Source of the DNA: Microbacterium sp. NC79
Lineage (GTDB): Bacteria > Actinomycetota > Actinomycetes > Actinomycetales > Microbacteriaceae
Assembly: GCF_019061125.1 (NCBI RefSeq)
Contig: NZ_JAHQYI010000001.1
Span: 558,001 to 622,000, forward strand
Direction of reading: 5' to 3'
DNA length: 64,000 nucleotides
Each line of letters opens with the position of its first letter. Position 1 is the first letter of the stretch. The position numbers and the translations under genes were made by a program. This document shows, one piece after another, positions 18,713-27,663 of the stretch. The notes below the pieces were generated by a model. The model saw only the letters and a list, made by a program, of their open reading frames with translations, did not search any database and was not told where the DNA came from.

Positions 18713-19666
18713 TCAGCGGCCAGTTAGCGCGGCCGGATCCCATGCGTTGAGCTCGGTGAAACGCAACAGCACACCCTCGCGGAGCGCCCACGGTGATGCT
18801 TCCAGCTCGTGTACATCGAGGGCGGTCATCGCCTCATGCAAAACAACGGCTCCCGCGACGATTTGGCGGGCGCGATCGGGAGTGATGCCAGGCAGGATCT
18901 CTCGTGAGGCCGTCGGCAGCTTTGCGAGCCGCGGTATCCATGAGCCCAACGACGAACGTGACAGCGTGACGCGGTCTGAACCGGCCCACCCGGTGTGCAC
19001 GTCGCCGGCGAGCCTGGCAAGCGAGCGGATCGTCTTGGACGAACCAACAACGTGATCCGGAGCCGGTTGCTGGCGAAACAGCGCGGCAGCGGGGGCGAGT
19101 ACGGTGCGCGCATGCTCCCGGAGGCGTTCAACGGCCGCTTCCCCTGGTGGGTCATCGGGCATGAAATCGATCGTCATGCGTCCGGCACCGAGCGGCATCG
19201 ACAGTGCAATGTCCGGCACTTCCTCGCTGCCGCAGGCAAGTTCGAGGGAGCCGCCACCGATGTCGAAGCCGAGAATCTGTCCAGCCGACCAGCCAAACCA
19301 GCGACGCTGCGCGAGGAAAGTCAGGTGTGCCTCGGCCTCACCGTCCAGAACCGTGAGCTCGTGCCCGAGTGCCGCTTCGATCACGGCGATCACAGCGGGC
19401 CCATTGGTCGCTTCGCGCACCGCACTGGTAGCGGTGGCAAGCACGGTATCAACCTTTTCGGTTGCGACGATCGAACGGGCACGCGTCACCGCGTCAATGA
19501 GCGCCGTCACGCCTTCGGGGGAGATGGAACCATCGGCTTCCAGAAAGCGCATCAGCCGTACAACGGAACGGTCGCTGGTCGCGCCGAGCGGCCGTCCGCC
19601 CGGGTGAACATCTGCAATCAGCAGATGCACCGTGTTGGAACCTATATCGATGACGCCGAGTCGCAC
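18713..19666 (-). CDS. Ppx/GppA family phosphatase
   Basis: Exopolyphosphatase/guanosine pentaphosphatase family enzyme with an actin-like ATPase fold, 317 residues. It shows the N-terminal phosphate loop DIGSNTVHL, ATSAVREATN near 110, the second loop FDIGGGSLEL near 150, and GSSKTIRSLARL. It is a short form with only the two core domains, as in actinobacterial Ppx2-type proteins. The GTG at 19666 lies 6 bases after TACTGT on the minus strand (19673-19678), suggesting a leaderless message. Polyphosphate or pppGpp as substrate cannot be separated here. Confidence 0.9.
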   Translation of the reverse strand: MRLGVIDIGSNTVHLLIADVHPGGRPLGATSDRSVVRLMRFLEADGSISPEGVTALIDAVTRARSIVATEKVDTVLATATSAVREATNGPAVIAVIEAALGHELTVLDGEAEAHLTFLAQRRWFGWSAGQILGFDIGGGSLELACGSEEVPDIALSMPLGAGRMTIDFMPDDPPGEAAVERLREHARTVLAPAAALFRQQPAPDHVVGSSKTIRSLARLAGDVHTGWAGSDRVTLSRSSLGSWIPRLAKLPTASREILPGITPDRARQIVAGAVVLHEAMTALDVHELEASPWALREGVLLRFTELNAWDPAALTGR

Positions 19667-19816
19667 CTAGAAACAGTAGCGCGCGACGCGCGTCTCACCG
19701 AACCGCTCCCGGCAGATGGTTCCGTCTCGCGAAGATGGTTCCACATTTCTCCGCTTTACCCGCGTTCAAGTGTTACGCGCGCGAAGCGCACCCCGCAAGG
19801 GCGATAACATGACGGG

Positions 19817-20764
19817 GTGTCTGAAGAAGTTGCCGCCCCTGCAGCGCTAAGCCAATACCGCGATATCGATCGTGCGGATTGGGCGCGCCTCGCTGCGGGC
19901 ATGACACAGCCGCTCACCGAAACCGAGATTGTGCAGTTGCGTGGCATCGGTGACCGCCTCGACATCGACGAAGTGCGCGAGGTCTATCTGCCGCTCAGCC
20001 GGCTCCTCAGCCTCTACGCCAAGTCAACCAAGCGGCTCGGTGAGGCCACGAGCGCATTCCTCCAGGAGGAAGACACCACGACGCCTTTTGTCGTCGCGGT
20101 TGCTGGTTCCGTCGCCGTCGGTAAGTCCACGATCGCTCGACTGCTCCGTGAGCTGATGAGCCGCTGGGCAGACACGCCGCGCGTCGAACTCGTGACGACT
20201 GACGGATTTCTCTACTCCAACGCCGAACTCGAACGGCGTGGCCTGATGGACCGCAAGGGCTTCCCTGAGTCATACGACCGGCGCGCGCTCATCGAATTTC
20301 TCACCGAAGTGAAATCCGGTGCTCCCGAGGCGCGTGCGCCGTTCTACTCCCACATGCGATACGACATTGTTCCGGATGCGCACGTTGTTGTGCGCCGCCC
20401 CGACGTCGTCATTGTGGAGGGGCTGAACGTACTGCAACCGGCGGCATCACCGAATGACGTCGCCGTCAGCGACCTTTTCGACTTCTCGGTCTTCGTTGAT
20501 GCCGACGTTGACTACATCCAGAAGTGGTATGTCGACCGTTTTCTTGCCCTCCGCCAGGGGGCGTTCAGCAACCCGCACTCCTACTTCAACGTATTCGCTC
20601 ACCTCACCGACGAAGAGGCCGAGACCACGGCCATGGGCTATTGGAACGACATCAATATGCCTAACCTCCTCGAGAATGTGATGCCCACAAAACACCGCGC
20701 GACCCTCGTGCTCCGCAAAGGTGCCGACCACTCGGTGGAGCGCGTCTCGCTACGCAAGCTCTAG
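19817..20764 (+). CDS. coaA: Type I pantothenate kinase
   Basis: Phosphorylates pantothenate in the first step of CoA synthesis; 315 residues. The P-loop is GSVAVGKST near residues 97-105, followed by TTDGFLYSN, the RKGFPESYD segment and YFNVFAHLTDEEA typical of the bacterial type I enzyme. The GTG at 19817 has no ribosome site; TAACAT at 19805-19810 lies 6 bases before it, so a leaderless transcript is likely. It diverges from the Ppx/GppA gene. Confidence 0.96.
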   Translation: MSEEVAAPAALSQYRDIDRADWARLAAGMTQPLTETEIVQLRGIGDRLDIDEVREVYLPLSRLLSLYAKSTKRLGEATSAFLQEEDTTTPFVVAVAGSVAVGKSTIARLLRELMSRWADTPRVELVTTDGFLYSNAELERRGLMDRKGFPESYDRRALIEFLTEVKSGAPEARAPFYSHMRYDIVPDAHVVVRRPDVVIVEGLNVLQPAASPNDVAVSDLFDFSVFVDADVDYIQKWYVDRFLALRQGAFSNPHSYFNVFAHLTDEEAETTAMGYWNDINMPNLLENVMPTKHRATLVLRKGADHSVERVSLRKL

Positions 20765-20889
20765 CATCCGCACCATGTCGTCTCGCTGCGCTTTCAGGGC
20801 CGGGCGACGGGTGGCGAAAACTGAGTGCCTGCTGTGCGGTGGTTTTTTCATGAACGGGAGGCGGATCGTGAAACCGTAGGATAGAACGC

Positions 20890-22740
20890 ATGTGTGGAAT
20901 CGTTGGATATGTGGGCGCGCGCGACAGCCAGCCCATTCTGATTGCCGGCCTTGCCCGGCTGGAATATCGCGGGTACGACAGCGCCGGAGTAGCTGTCATT
21001 GACTCGCAGGGGCACCTCGGCATGCGTAAGCGTGCGGGCAAGCTTCAAGTGCTGAGAGACAACCTCGCTGAGTCCCCGCTCCCGGAGGGAACGACCGGAA
21101 TCGGTCACACCCGTTGGGCAACGCATGGCGGCCCGACTGACGAGAACGCTCACCCGCACCTCGCCGACGATGACAAGCTCGCGCTTATTCACAACGGCAT
21201 TATCGAAAACTTCGCTGACCTCAAGGCTGAGCTCGTCGCTGAAGGCTTCACCTTCCGTAGTGAAACCGACTCCGAAGTGGCTGCAGCGCTGCTCGGACGC
21301 GAATTTCGCAAGGCCGGCGATCTGCGCGAGGCGTTCCAGGCTGTTGTCGCCCGCCTCGAGGGCGCGTTCACGATCCTCGCGACGCACCAGGACGTTCCGA
21401 ACCTCGTCGTCGGCGCCCGCCGCAACTCGCCCCTCGTCATTGGTCTCGGTGAGGGCGAAAACTTCCTCGGCTCTGACGTCGCGGCGTTTGTCGAGCACAC
21501 CCGCCGCGCCCTGGCGATCGGTCAAGACCAGATCGTCGCAATCGAACCGCACCAGGTGACCGTCACCGACTTTGACGGCAACCCGGTTGAGGTCGAAGAG
21601 TTCGAGGTGTCGTGGGATGCTGCCGCAGCAGAAAAGGGCGGTTGGTCGTCCTTCATGGCAAAAGAAGTTTCGGAAGAACCCGATGCTGTCGCCAACACGA
21701 TCCGTGGCCGCCTGAGCGACGGCAAGGTCATCATCCCTGAGCTCGAAGGCCTCGACGACCTGTTTATCGGCATCGATCGCATCATCATCACGGCATGCGG
21801 AACCGCGTCGTACGCGGGTGCGGTCGGCAAGTATGTGCTGGAGCGTTGGGCAGGAGTCCCCACCGACGTGGAGCTCGCTCACGAGTTCCGTTACCGCGAC
21901 CCGGTGATTGGCGCGAACACGCTGGTTGTGTCGATTAGCCAGTCGGGCGAGACGATGGACACCCTCATGGCCGTCAAGTACGCGCGTGAGCGCGGAGCCA
22001 AGACGCTGTCGATCTGCAACACACAGGGAGCCACGATTCCGCGTGAATCGGACGCCATCGTGTACACGCACGCTGGCCCGGAAGTCGCTGTTGCCTCGAC
22101 GAAGGCGTTCGTTGCACAGATCACCGCGTTGCAGCTTCTTGCCCTCCACATCGGCCGCGTTCGTGGTTCGTTGAGCGCCGCTGAAAGCGCCGCTAGCGTC
22201 GCCGAACTTGAGGCGATTCCCGACAAGATTCAACGCATTCTCGACGAGGAGCAGCCGCGGGTTGAGCAGCTCGGTCGCTGGATGGCAGACACTCGTTCTG
22301 TGCTCTTCCTCGGCCGCAACGTGGGATTCCCGATCGCCCTCGAGGGTGCGCTCAAGCTTAAGGAAATCTCCTACATTCACGCGGAGGGCTTCGCTGCCGG
22401 TGAGCTCAAGCACGGCCCCATCGCGCTCATCGAGCCGGGTCAGCCGGTCTTCGTGATCGTTCCTTCGCCGCGCGAATCGGCCCTCATCCACTCGAAGGTG
22501 GTCTCCAACATTCAGGAGATCCGCGCTCGCGGAGCACGCGTCATCGCGATCGCTGAAGAGGGCGACGCCGCGGTGTTGCCCTACGCCGATGAGGTGCTGC
22601 GCATCCCCGTTGCCGGCCCCATGTTCGAGCCCGTGCTCGCCGTCGTTCCGCTGCACATCTTTGCCATGGCACTCGCCACCGCAAAGGGACTCGACGTCGA
22701 CCAGCCGCGCAACCTTGCAAAGTCGGTGACGGTCGAGTAA
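20890..22740 (+). CDS. glmS: Glutamine--fructose-6-phosphate aminotransferase (isomerizing)
   Basis: Makes glucosamine-6-phosphate from fructose-6-phosphate and glutamine, the entry step to UDP-GlcNAc; 616 residues. The nucleophile is Cys2 in MCGIVGYVG, GHTRWATHG follows in the glutaminase domain, and two SIS sugar-isomerase domains fill residues ~290-610. The C-terminus NLAKSVTVE is the family standard. TAGGAT at 20877-20882 is seven bases before the ATG and no ribosome site is present, so it looks leaderless. I see no glmS ribozyme upstream; the gap is 125 bases. It heads an operon with acpS and alr. Confidence 0.97.
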   Translation: MCGIVGYVGARDSQPILIAGLARLEYRGYDSAGVAVIDSQGHLGMRKRAGKLQVLRDNLAESPLPEGTTGIGHTRWATHGGPTDENAHPHLADDDKLALIHNGIIENFADLKAELVAEGFTFRSETDSEVAAALLGREFRKAGDLREAFQAVVARLEGAFTILATHQDVPNLVVGARRNSPLVIGLGEGENFLGSDVAAFVEHTRRALAIGQDQIVAIEPHQVTVTDFDGNPVEVEEFEVSWDAAAAEKGGWSSFMAKEVSEEPDAVANTIRGRLSDGKVIIPELEGLDDLFIGIDRIIITACGTASYAGAVGKYVLERWAGVPTDVELAHEFRYRDPVIGANTLVVSISQSGETMDTLMAVKYARERGAKTLSICNTQGATIPRESDAIVYTHAGPEVAVASTKAFVAQITALQLLALHIGRVRGSLSAAESAASVAELEAIPDKIQRILDEEQPRVEQLGRWMADTRSVLFLGRNVGFPIALEGALKLKEISYIHAEGFAAGELKHGPIALIEPGQPVFVIVPSPRESALIHSKVVSNIQEIRARGARVIAIAEEGDAAVLPYADEVLRIPVAGPMFEPVLAVVPLHIFAMALATAKGLDVDQPRNLAKSVTVE

Positions 22741-22742
22741 CC

Positions 22743-23129
22743 GTGATTATCGGAATCGGCGTCGATCTGGTCGACATCCAACGCTTCGAGGACACCATCA
22801 CCCGGACCCCGAAGCTGCGCGAACGACTGTTCACGCCGGCCGAGCGGGAGAAGCCAGCGCGCTCGCTCGCCGCTCGGTACGCCGCGAAGGAAGCGCTGAT
22901 CAAGGCGCTCGGCGGCTCCGATGGCGTGTACTGGTCAGAGATTGACGTGGTGCAAGACGCTGAGGGCAAACCATCGTTTGCCCTCAGCGGTGCCACCGCT
23001 GCCACCGTCGTCAACCGTGGCATCACCGGCTTGCACGTATCGATGTCACACGACGGCGGGATGGCGACGGCGTATGTCATCGCCGAATCGACTCGCTCGG
23101 AGGGAACCTTTAATGTCCGCTCTGCCTGA
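22743..23129 (+). CDS. acpS: Holo-[acyl-carrier-protein] synthase
   Basis: Transfers the phosphopantetheine arm from CoA to acyl carrier protein; 128 residues. Metal-binding D8 lies in GIGVDLVDI and E50 in YAAKEALIKAL; the C-terminal HVSMSHDGGMATAYV is also typical. GTG 22743 is 2 bases after glmS and the 3-prime end overlaps alr by 17 bases, so the three genes are translationally linked. Confidence 0.94.
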   Translation: MIIGIGVDLVDIQRFEDTITRTPKLRERLFTPAEREKPARSLAARYAAKEALIKALGGSDGVYWSEIDVVQDAEGKPSFALSGATAATVVNRGITGLHVSMSHDGGMATAYVIAESTRSEGTFNVRSA

Positions 23130-24237
23130 CGGCATTGCTCGTGAAGCGCTGATTGACGTCAGCGCGATTGCCGCGAACACGCGCCGTATTGCGCGCGTCA
23201 CCGAAACTGACGTGATCGCCGTCGTGAAGGCGGACGCGTACGGACACGGTGCGGTGCGGTCGGCGCGGGCGGCCCTCGAAGGGGGAGCGACGCACCTCGG
23301 GACCGCAGACATCGCTGAGGCGTTGGAACTGCGTCGCGCTGGTGTGATGGCGCCGATCATTTCGTGGCTGCACGCACCGGGCGCGTCCTTCGACGAGGCC
23401 GCCGCTGCGCACATCGCGCTCGGTATTTCGTCGATGGATCAGCTCCAGGCGGCCGCCGCGGCGGCGACTGCTGACCGCCCGACACGCATTCATTTGAAGC
23501 TCGAGACCGGACTGAGCCGCAACGGCATCGCGCCGGGAGACTGGAACCATGTGGTCGCGGAAGCGGCCCGCTGGGAGCGGCTCGGCAAGGTCACAGTCGA
23601 GGGAATCTTCTCGCACGTCTCCAACACGTCGCTCGCCGACGACCTGGAGGCGCTCGGACGCTTCAACGAGGGCGTGGCCGCGGCTGCAACGCTGGGCGTG
23701 CACCCACAGATTCGCCACATCGCGGCGACGAATGCCGCACTCGCGCTACCCGCTGCCCGCCTCGATGCTGTGCGCATCGGTATCGGCTTGTACGGCCTGT
23801 CCCCGTTCGATGACCGCACATCGGCCGACCTCGGCCTGCGCCCCGCCATGACCCTGCGCGCCGCCGTCGCCAACGTGCGTCGCGTGCCAGCAGGCACCGG
23901 CCTCTCCTACGGGTACACGCACCGCACGACCCGCGAAACGACGCTTGCCCTGGTTCCGCTCGGCTACGCCGATGGCGTGCCGCGCAGCGCATCGAGCCGC
24001 GGAACCGTGGCAATCGCGGGCAAAACTTTCACGGTTTCCGGTCGGATTGCGATGGATCAGTTCATCGTCGACGTCGGAGATCACCCGGTCAGCGTGGGCG
24101 ACGAAGCAATCCTGTTCGGCGACCCGACCCTCGGTGTGCCTTCGGCCGAAGACTGGGCGAGTGCCGCCGACACGATCAACTACGAAATCATCACGCGCAT
24201 TGGGGCGCGGGTGACCAGGCGTTCGGTGTCGTCATGA
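23113..24237 (+). CDS. alr: Alanine racemase
   Basis: PLP enzyme that makes D-alanine for peptidoglycan; 374 residues. The PLP lysine is K39 in VVKADAYGHG and the second catalytic tyrosine lies in LSYGYTH near residue 266. ATG 23113 is chosen from GGAGGG seven to nine bases upstream and the conserved N-terminus; the frame runs further up inside acpS but does not resemble Alr. It overlaps tsaE as ATGA. Confidence 0.96.
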   Translation: MSALPDGIAREALIDVSAIAANTRRIARVTETDVIAVVKADAYGHGAVRSARAALEGGATHLGTADIAEALELRRAGVMAPIISWLHAPGASFDEAAAAHIALGISSMDQLQAAAAAATADRPTRIHLKLETGLSRNGIAPGDWNHVVAEAARWERLGKVTVEGIFSHVSNTSLADDLEALGRFNEGVAAAATLGVHPQIRHIAATNAALALPAARLDAVRIGIGLYGLSPFDDRTSADLGLRPAMTLRAAVANVRRVPAGTGLSYGYTHRTTRETTLALVPLGYADGVPRSASSRGTVAIAGKTFTVSGRIAMDQFIVDVGDHPVSVGDEAILFGDPTLGVPSAEDWASAADTINYEIITRIGARVTRRSVSS

Positions 24238-24704
24238 CACACATCGCTGGCACCCACGACGTCGCTACCGTCGACGCGATGCACGCGCTCGGTATCGAGT
24301 TCGGGCAGACGCTGAAGGCGGGCGACCTCGTCGTCATGACCGGGCCGCTCGGTGCAGGCAAGACGACGCTTACCCGGGGCATCGCCGAGGGGCTCGGTGT
24401 TCGAGGCCCCGTGCAAAGCCCGACATTTGTGATCGCACGCACGCACCCGTCGCTGGTGGGCGGTGTGCCACTCGTGCACGTCGATGCCTACCGCCTAGGT
24501 TCCGCGATGGAACTCGACGATCTCGACATCGACTTCGATGGTTCCGTCGTCATCGTCGAGTGGGGGCGCGGAATGGTCGATGGCCTCGCCGAACAGTGGT
24601 GGGATATCGAGATCGCCCGCCCCGTCGGTGTTGACGACAATGTCGCCGTCGAAGACCTCGATGGCGATGCCGCGCGCATCGTTACGATCACACGCCAGCT
24701 GTAG
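24234..24704 (+). CDS. tsaE: tRNA t6A synthesis ATPase TsaE
   Basis: ATPase that resets the TsaB-TsaD complex during N6-threonylcarbamoyl-adenosine modification of tRNA; 156 residues. Walker A is GPLGAGKTT (37-45), followed by the switch segment QSPTFVIART and HVDAYRLG. It overlaps the alr stop and is followed, after 28 bases, by tsaB. All visible t6A genes except the TsaC type are in this cluster. Confidence 0.94.
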   Translation: MTHIAGTHDVATVDAMHALGIEFGQTLKAGDLVVMTGPLGAGKTTLTRGIAEGLGVRGPVQSPTFVIARTHPSLVGGVPLVHVDAYRLGSAMELDDLDIDFDGSVVIVEWGRGMVDGLAEQWWDIEIARPVGVDDNVAVEDLDGDAARIVTITRQL

Positions 24705-24732
24705 CGCGGCTGAGGCAAGATAACCTGGAACC

Positions 24733-25341
24733 ATGATTCTTGCCGTCGACACCTCCCTTGGAACAGCTGTCGCCGTCGTCGCTTTAGACGGCGACGTGCG
24801 TGCGCAAGCGACGAGCGAGAACCACCTCGGGCACGCTGAGGTCATCGGAACCCTGATTGCCGATGCGCTTGAAGCCGCCGGAAACCCAGAAATCACCCAC
24901 GTTGCCGCCGGTATGGGCCCGGGGCCCTTCACCGGTCTCCGCATCGGCATCGCCGCGGCACGCGCCTTCGCGCTTGCCCGCGCGGCGCACCTGGTTCCGG
25001 TCGTCAGCCACGACGCACTCGCCCTCACCGCTCTCGAAAACGGCACCACAGGCACGTTCATTATCGAAACCGATGCCCGACGCCGCGAGCTGGCATGGAC
25101 AACGTACGCGGGTCTCGACGACACTGGACTACCGCAGCGGATGACGGAACCAGCACTCGTGGCGCAGGCGGAAGCGGATGAAACGCTGACGGCTGGCAAG
25201 CGCATTGTCGCGACGGAACTCTCCGGCGGCGCCCTCGGACGGGTGGCTGCCCGCGCCGTTGCGGCGGCACGCACGGTTGGCCCTGACGATGCGCTGTACT
25301 TGCGTTCGCCCGACGTCGCCGCACCGCGGGTGCAGGCATGA
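24733..25341 (+). CDS. tsaB: tRNA threonylcarbamoyladenosine complex dimerization subunit TsaB
   Basis: Inactive ASKHA-fold paralogue that pairs with TsaD; 202 residues. The N-terminus ILAVDTSLGTAV and the GMGPGPFTGLRIG motif near residue 58 identify it. TAACCT at 24721-24726 lies 6 bases before the ATG with no ribosome site, so tsaB probably has its own leaderless promoter between tsaE and tsaB. It overlaps rimI as ATGA. Confidence 0.94.
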   Translation: MILAVDTSLGTAVAVVALDGDVRAQATSENHLGHAEVIGTLIADALEAAGNPEITHVAAGMGPGPFTGLRIGIAAARAFALARAAHLVPVVSHDALALTALENGTTGTFIIETDARRRELAWTTYAGLDDTGLPQRMTEPALVAQAEADETLTAGKRIVATELSGGALGRVAARAVAAARTVGPDDALYLRSPDVAAPRVQA

Positions 25342-25823
25342 CAGCCGAATCGTTAGACGCCGCCGTATTCCGTGACGCGACTGCGGCGGATCTCGACGCG
25401 ATCATGGCGCTGGAGCGCGCCAGTTTTCCCACCGATGCGTGGAGCGAAAACATGATGGCGGAGGAGCTCGTCTCCCCGCATGGACGCTACCTTGTCGTCG
25501 AACAAGCGGGAGAGTTGCTCGGCTACGGCGGAGTGCGGGTGGTGCAGGGCTCGCACGAAGGCGACATTCAGACCATCGCGATGGGCGCAGCAGCCCGCGG
25601 GCGGGGCCTGGGCCGCGCCCTGTTGCGCGCGTTGCTAGACGCGGGCCTTGATCGCGGTGCCCGCGAGATCTTTCTCGAAGTGCGCGCCGATAACGATGTC
25701 GCCCACGCCCTGTATGTTTCTGAAGGATTCGTCGAGTTGGGGCGCCGCGCGCACTATTACCAGCCCGATGACGTCGACGCGATTGTGATGCGTCGCCACC
25801 TGCCACCAAAGGAGAACGTGTGA
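25338..25823 (+). CDS. rimI: Ribosomal-protein-alanine N-acetyltransferase RimI-like (GNAT)
   Basis: GNAT-fold acetyltransferase of 161 residues. The acetyl-CoA loop is in [19 protein letters not shown] near residues 83-100 and the catalytic-tyrosine region in [15 protein letters not shown]. Placement between tsaB and tsaD is the usual one for RimI. The true target (ribosomal protein S18 or others) is inferred from the family. Start overlaps tsaB; the end overlaps tsaD. Confidence 0.9.
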   Translation: MTAESLDAAVFRDATAADLDAIMALERASFPTDAWSENMMAEELVSPHGRYLVVEQAGELLGYGGVRVVQGSHEGDIQTIAMGAAARGRGLGRALLRALLDAGLDRGAREIFLEVRADNDVAHALYVSEGFVELGRRAHYYQPDDVDAIVMRRHLPPKENV

Positions 25824-26887
25824 GTGCCGCTGAGCCCCTCATCCTGGGGATCGAAACGAGCTGTGACGAGACCGGTATCGGCATCGTCCGCGGGCGCACC
25901 CTGCTGAGCAACACGATCGCGTCGAGTATGGACGAGCACGCTCGATACGGTGGCGTCGTGCCCGAAGTTGCCGCGCGCGCGCACCTCGAAGAACTTCAGC
26001 CCTCGATTGAGGCGGCGCTCGCCGAGGCAGGCGTCACCCTGAACGATCTCGACGCGGTCGCCGTGACCAGCGGCCCGGGTCTTGCCGGAGCACTCATGGT
26101 CGGCGTGGGGGCAGCGAAGGCGCTCGCGGTCGGCCTGGGCAAGCCGCTCTACGCGGTCAACCATCTCGTCGGACACATCGCCGCTGACATTCTCGACGCC
26201 GGTGCTGAGCCGCTGGAATACCCGACGGTCGCGTTGCTTGTCTCCGGCGGCCACACCTCGCTACTGCTGGTGCGCGATCTCACGACCGACGTTGAGCTCC
26301 TCGGTGAGACCGTGGACGACGCCGCCGGCGAAGCCTTCGACAAGGTCGCGCGCCTGCTCGGCCTGCCCTACCCGGGTGGTCCGCAGATTGACAGGACAGC
26401 GATCGGCGGAGACCCGAAGGCAATCCGTTTTCCTCGCGGACTCTCGCGTGCATCTGACATGGCCAAGCACCGTTACGATTTTTCGTTCTCCGGGCTCAAG
26501 ACCGCGGTCGCGCGGTGGATGGAACAGCAAAAAGCGCTGGGAGCCGAGTACGACCCCGCAGATGTGGCGGCCTCATTCCGTGAGGCTGTCGTTGACGTCC
26601 TCGTCGCCAAAGCGCTCGACGCGTGTGCCCAGTACGAGGTTCCGCGCCTCCTTCTCGGCGGCGGCGTGATCGCCAACAAGCGTTTGCGCGAGGTTGCGCT
26701 GGAGCGTGCAGCGAAGGCTGGAGTGACCGTGCGCATCCCGCCGCTGTCGCTCTGCACAGACAACGGTGCAATGATCGCGGCCCTCGCCTCCGAGCTCGTG
26801 ATGAGCGGTCGCAAGCCGTCGACCCTTGCGTTTGGCGCCGACTCCACCCTGCCCGTCACCGAAATCCAGGTCGCCGAGTCGGCATGA
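25820..26887 (+). CDS. tsaD: tRNA N6-adenosine threonylcarbamoyltransferase TsaD
   Basis: Transfers the threonylcarbamoyl group to A37 of ANN-decoding tRNAs; 355 residues. The N-terminal [10 protein letters not shown], the metal-binding histidines in [10 protein letters not shown] (about residues 115 and 119), [11 protein letters not shown] and the C-terminal CTDNGAMIA are all present. GTG 25820 has AAAGGAG five bases upstream and overlaps the rimI stop. Confidence 0.96.
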   Translation: MSAAEPLILGIETSCDETGIGIVRGRTLLSNTIASSMDEHARYGGVVPEVAARAHLEELQPSIEAALAEAGVTLNDLDAVAVTSGPGLAGALMVGVGAAKALAVGLGKPLYAVNHLVGHIAADILDAGAEPLEYPTVALLVSGGHTSLLLVRDLTTDVELLGETVDDAAGEAFDKVARLLGLPYPGGPQIDRTAIGGDPKAIRFPRGLSRASDMAKHRYDFSFSGLKTAVARWMEQQKALGAEYDPADVAASFREAVVDVLVAKALDACAQYEVPRLLLGGGVIANKRLREVALERAAKAGVTVRIPPLSLCTDNGAMIAALASELVMSGRKPSTLAFGADSTLPVTEIQVAESA

Positions 26888-27444
26888 CTGGATTCCTGCG
26901 CCGCGACAATAAAGCCATGTCTTCCGACGCGGCCGAGATCGTTGCGCCCGCAGACCAAGCCCCCGAATCCGTCCAGGCTGTGAGCGGTGACGGGACAGTG
27001 GGTTCTGATGGTGGTGCCGGAACAGTGGGTTCTGGTTCCGTGCCGGGCGCGTCAGCAATCAATTCCGACGCGGAAACCGTCGTGATTGGTCGCGAAGCGG
27101 ATATCGACGCCGCAGGCGAACAGCGCGCAGCGAGCGAGCCCGCCACCAGCACTGGCTCGACGCCGACCACGAAGACCCTCCGCTGGCTTCCCGCACCCTC
27201 GATTCGTAAGGGCTACGGCGGATCCGCCGTCTCGTTTGCGCTCGCCGGATTGGCAACGTCATTTTTCGTCGGCTGGGCGTTCCCGCTGGCGCTCATCGGC
27301 GTCGCGCTCGGCATTGTGGCAGTCCGCAAGCCTGAGGAGAGTAGCCGCTTGGGCGTCTGGGGTATTGCGCTGGGTATTCTCGCGACGATCTACAGCGCCG
27401 GATGGCTCTGGTGGGCAGGCACTCAGCTGCACTGGTTCGCCTAA
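26884..27444 (+). CDS. DUF4190-type small membrane protein
   Basis: Membrane protein of 186 residues, function unknown. The first ~95 residues are low-complexity (Ala, Gly, Ser, acidic) and probably cytoplasmic and disordered. Residues ~115-180 hold two membrane helices, with [20 protein letters not shown] and [20 protein letters not shown], in the pattern of DUF4190. The ATG at 26884 overlaps the tsaD stop; an alternative ATG at 26917 is possible. Last gene of the tsa operon. Confidence 0.7.
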   Translation: MTGFLRRDNKAMSSDAAEIVAPADQAPESVQAVSGDGTVGSDGGAGTVGSGSVPGASAINSDAETVVIGREADIDAAGEQRAASEPATSTGSTPTTKTLRWLPAPSIRKGYGGSAVSFALAGLATSFFVGWAFPLALIGVALGIVAVRKPEESSRLGVWGIALGILATIYSAGWLWWAGTQLHWFA

Positions 27445-27496
27445 CCCGCCACGCCTTCCGTGCTCCCAACTGCGCCCACCAACTCGCGAGACTCAC

Positions 27497-27543
27497 TTTG
27501 GTCGGCGAGACACAGCGCGGCCGCATGTTTCTCGCCGACCAAA
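27497..27543. terminator. Repeated palindrome between convergent genes (copy B)
   Basis: TTTGGTCGGCGAGA at 27497-27510 pairs perfectly with its complement at 27530-27543 around a 19-base loop. The right flank ATGTGTTTCG is the reverse complement of the left flank of copy A, so this copy is inverted relative to it. It lies between the DUF4190 gene and the convergent methyltransferase and probably acts as a terminator. Confidence 0.65.
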
Positions 27544-27595
27544 ATGTGTTTCGCGGGCTGAGGCCGGGATGGCGGAACGGCGGGTGCCGGAAAGC

Positions 27596-27663
27596 GACGC
27601 GGGCGCGGCCGCGTGGAGCGCAGGGCTCAGACGCGGGCGCGGCCGCATGAAGCGCAGGGCTTA
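27596..27663. repeat. 34-bp tandem duplication at the end of the methyltransferase gene
   Basis: Two adjacent 34-bp units, 27596-27629 and 27630-27663, both start GACGCGGGCGCGGCCGC and differ at four bases. The second unit ends on the stop codon of the minus-strand methyltransferase. The first six bases of the unit (GACGCG) recur at 27664. Confidence 0.8.

Noticed and set aside
20765-20889. A glmS ribozyme or riboswitch upstream of glmS
   Set aside because: The gap is only 125 bases, shows no ribozyme core, and a leaderless -10 box lies 7 bases before the ATG.
20848-22656. 602-codon open frame antisense to glmS, and similar long antisense frames at 1698-2987, 45328-46383 and 56122-57381
   Set aside because: They are shadows of well-identified genes on the other strand, caused by high third-position GC, and show no domain or ribosome site.
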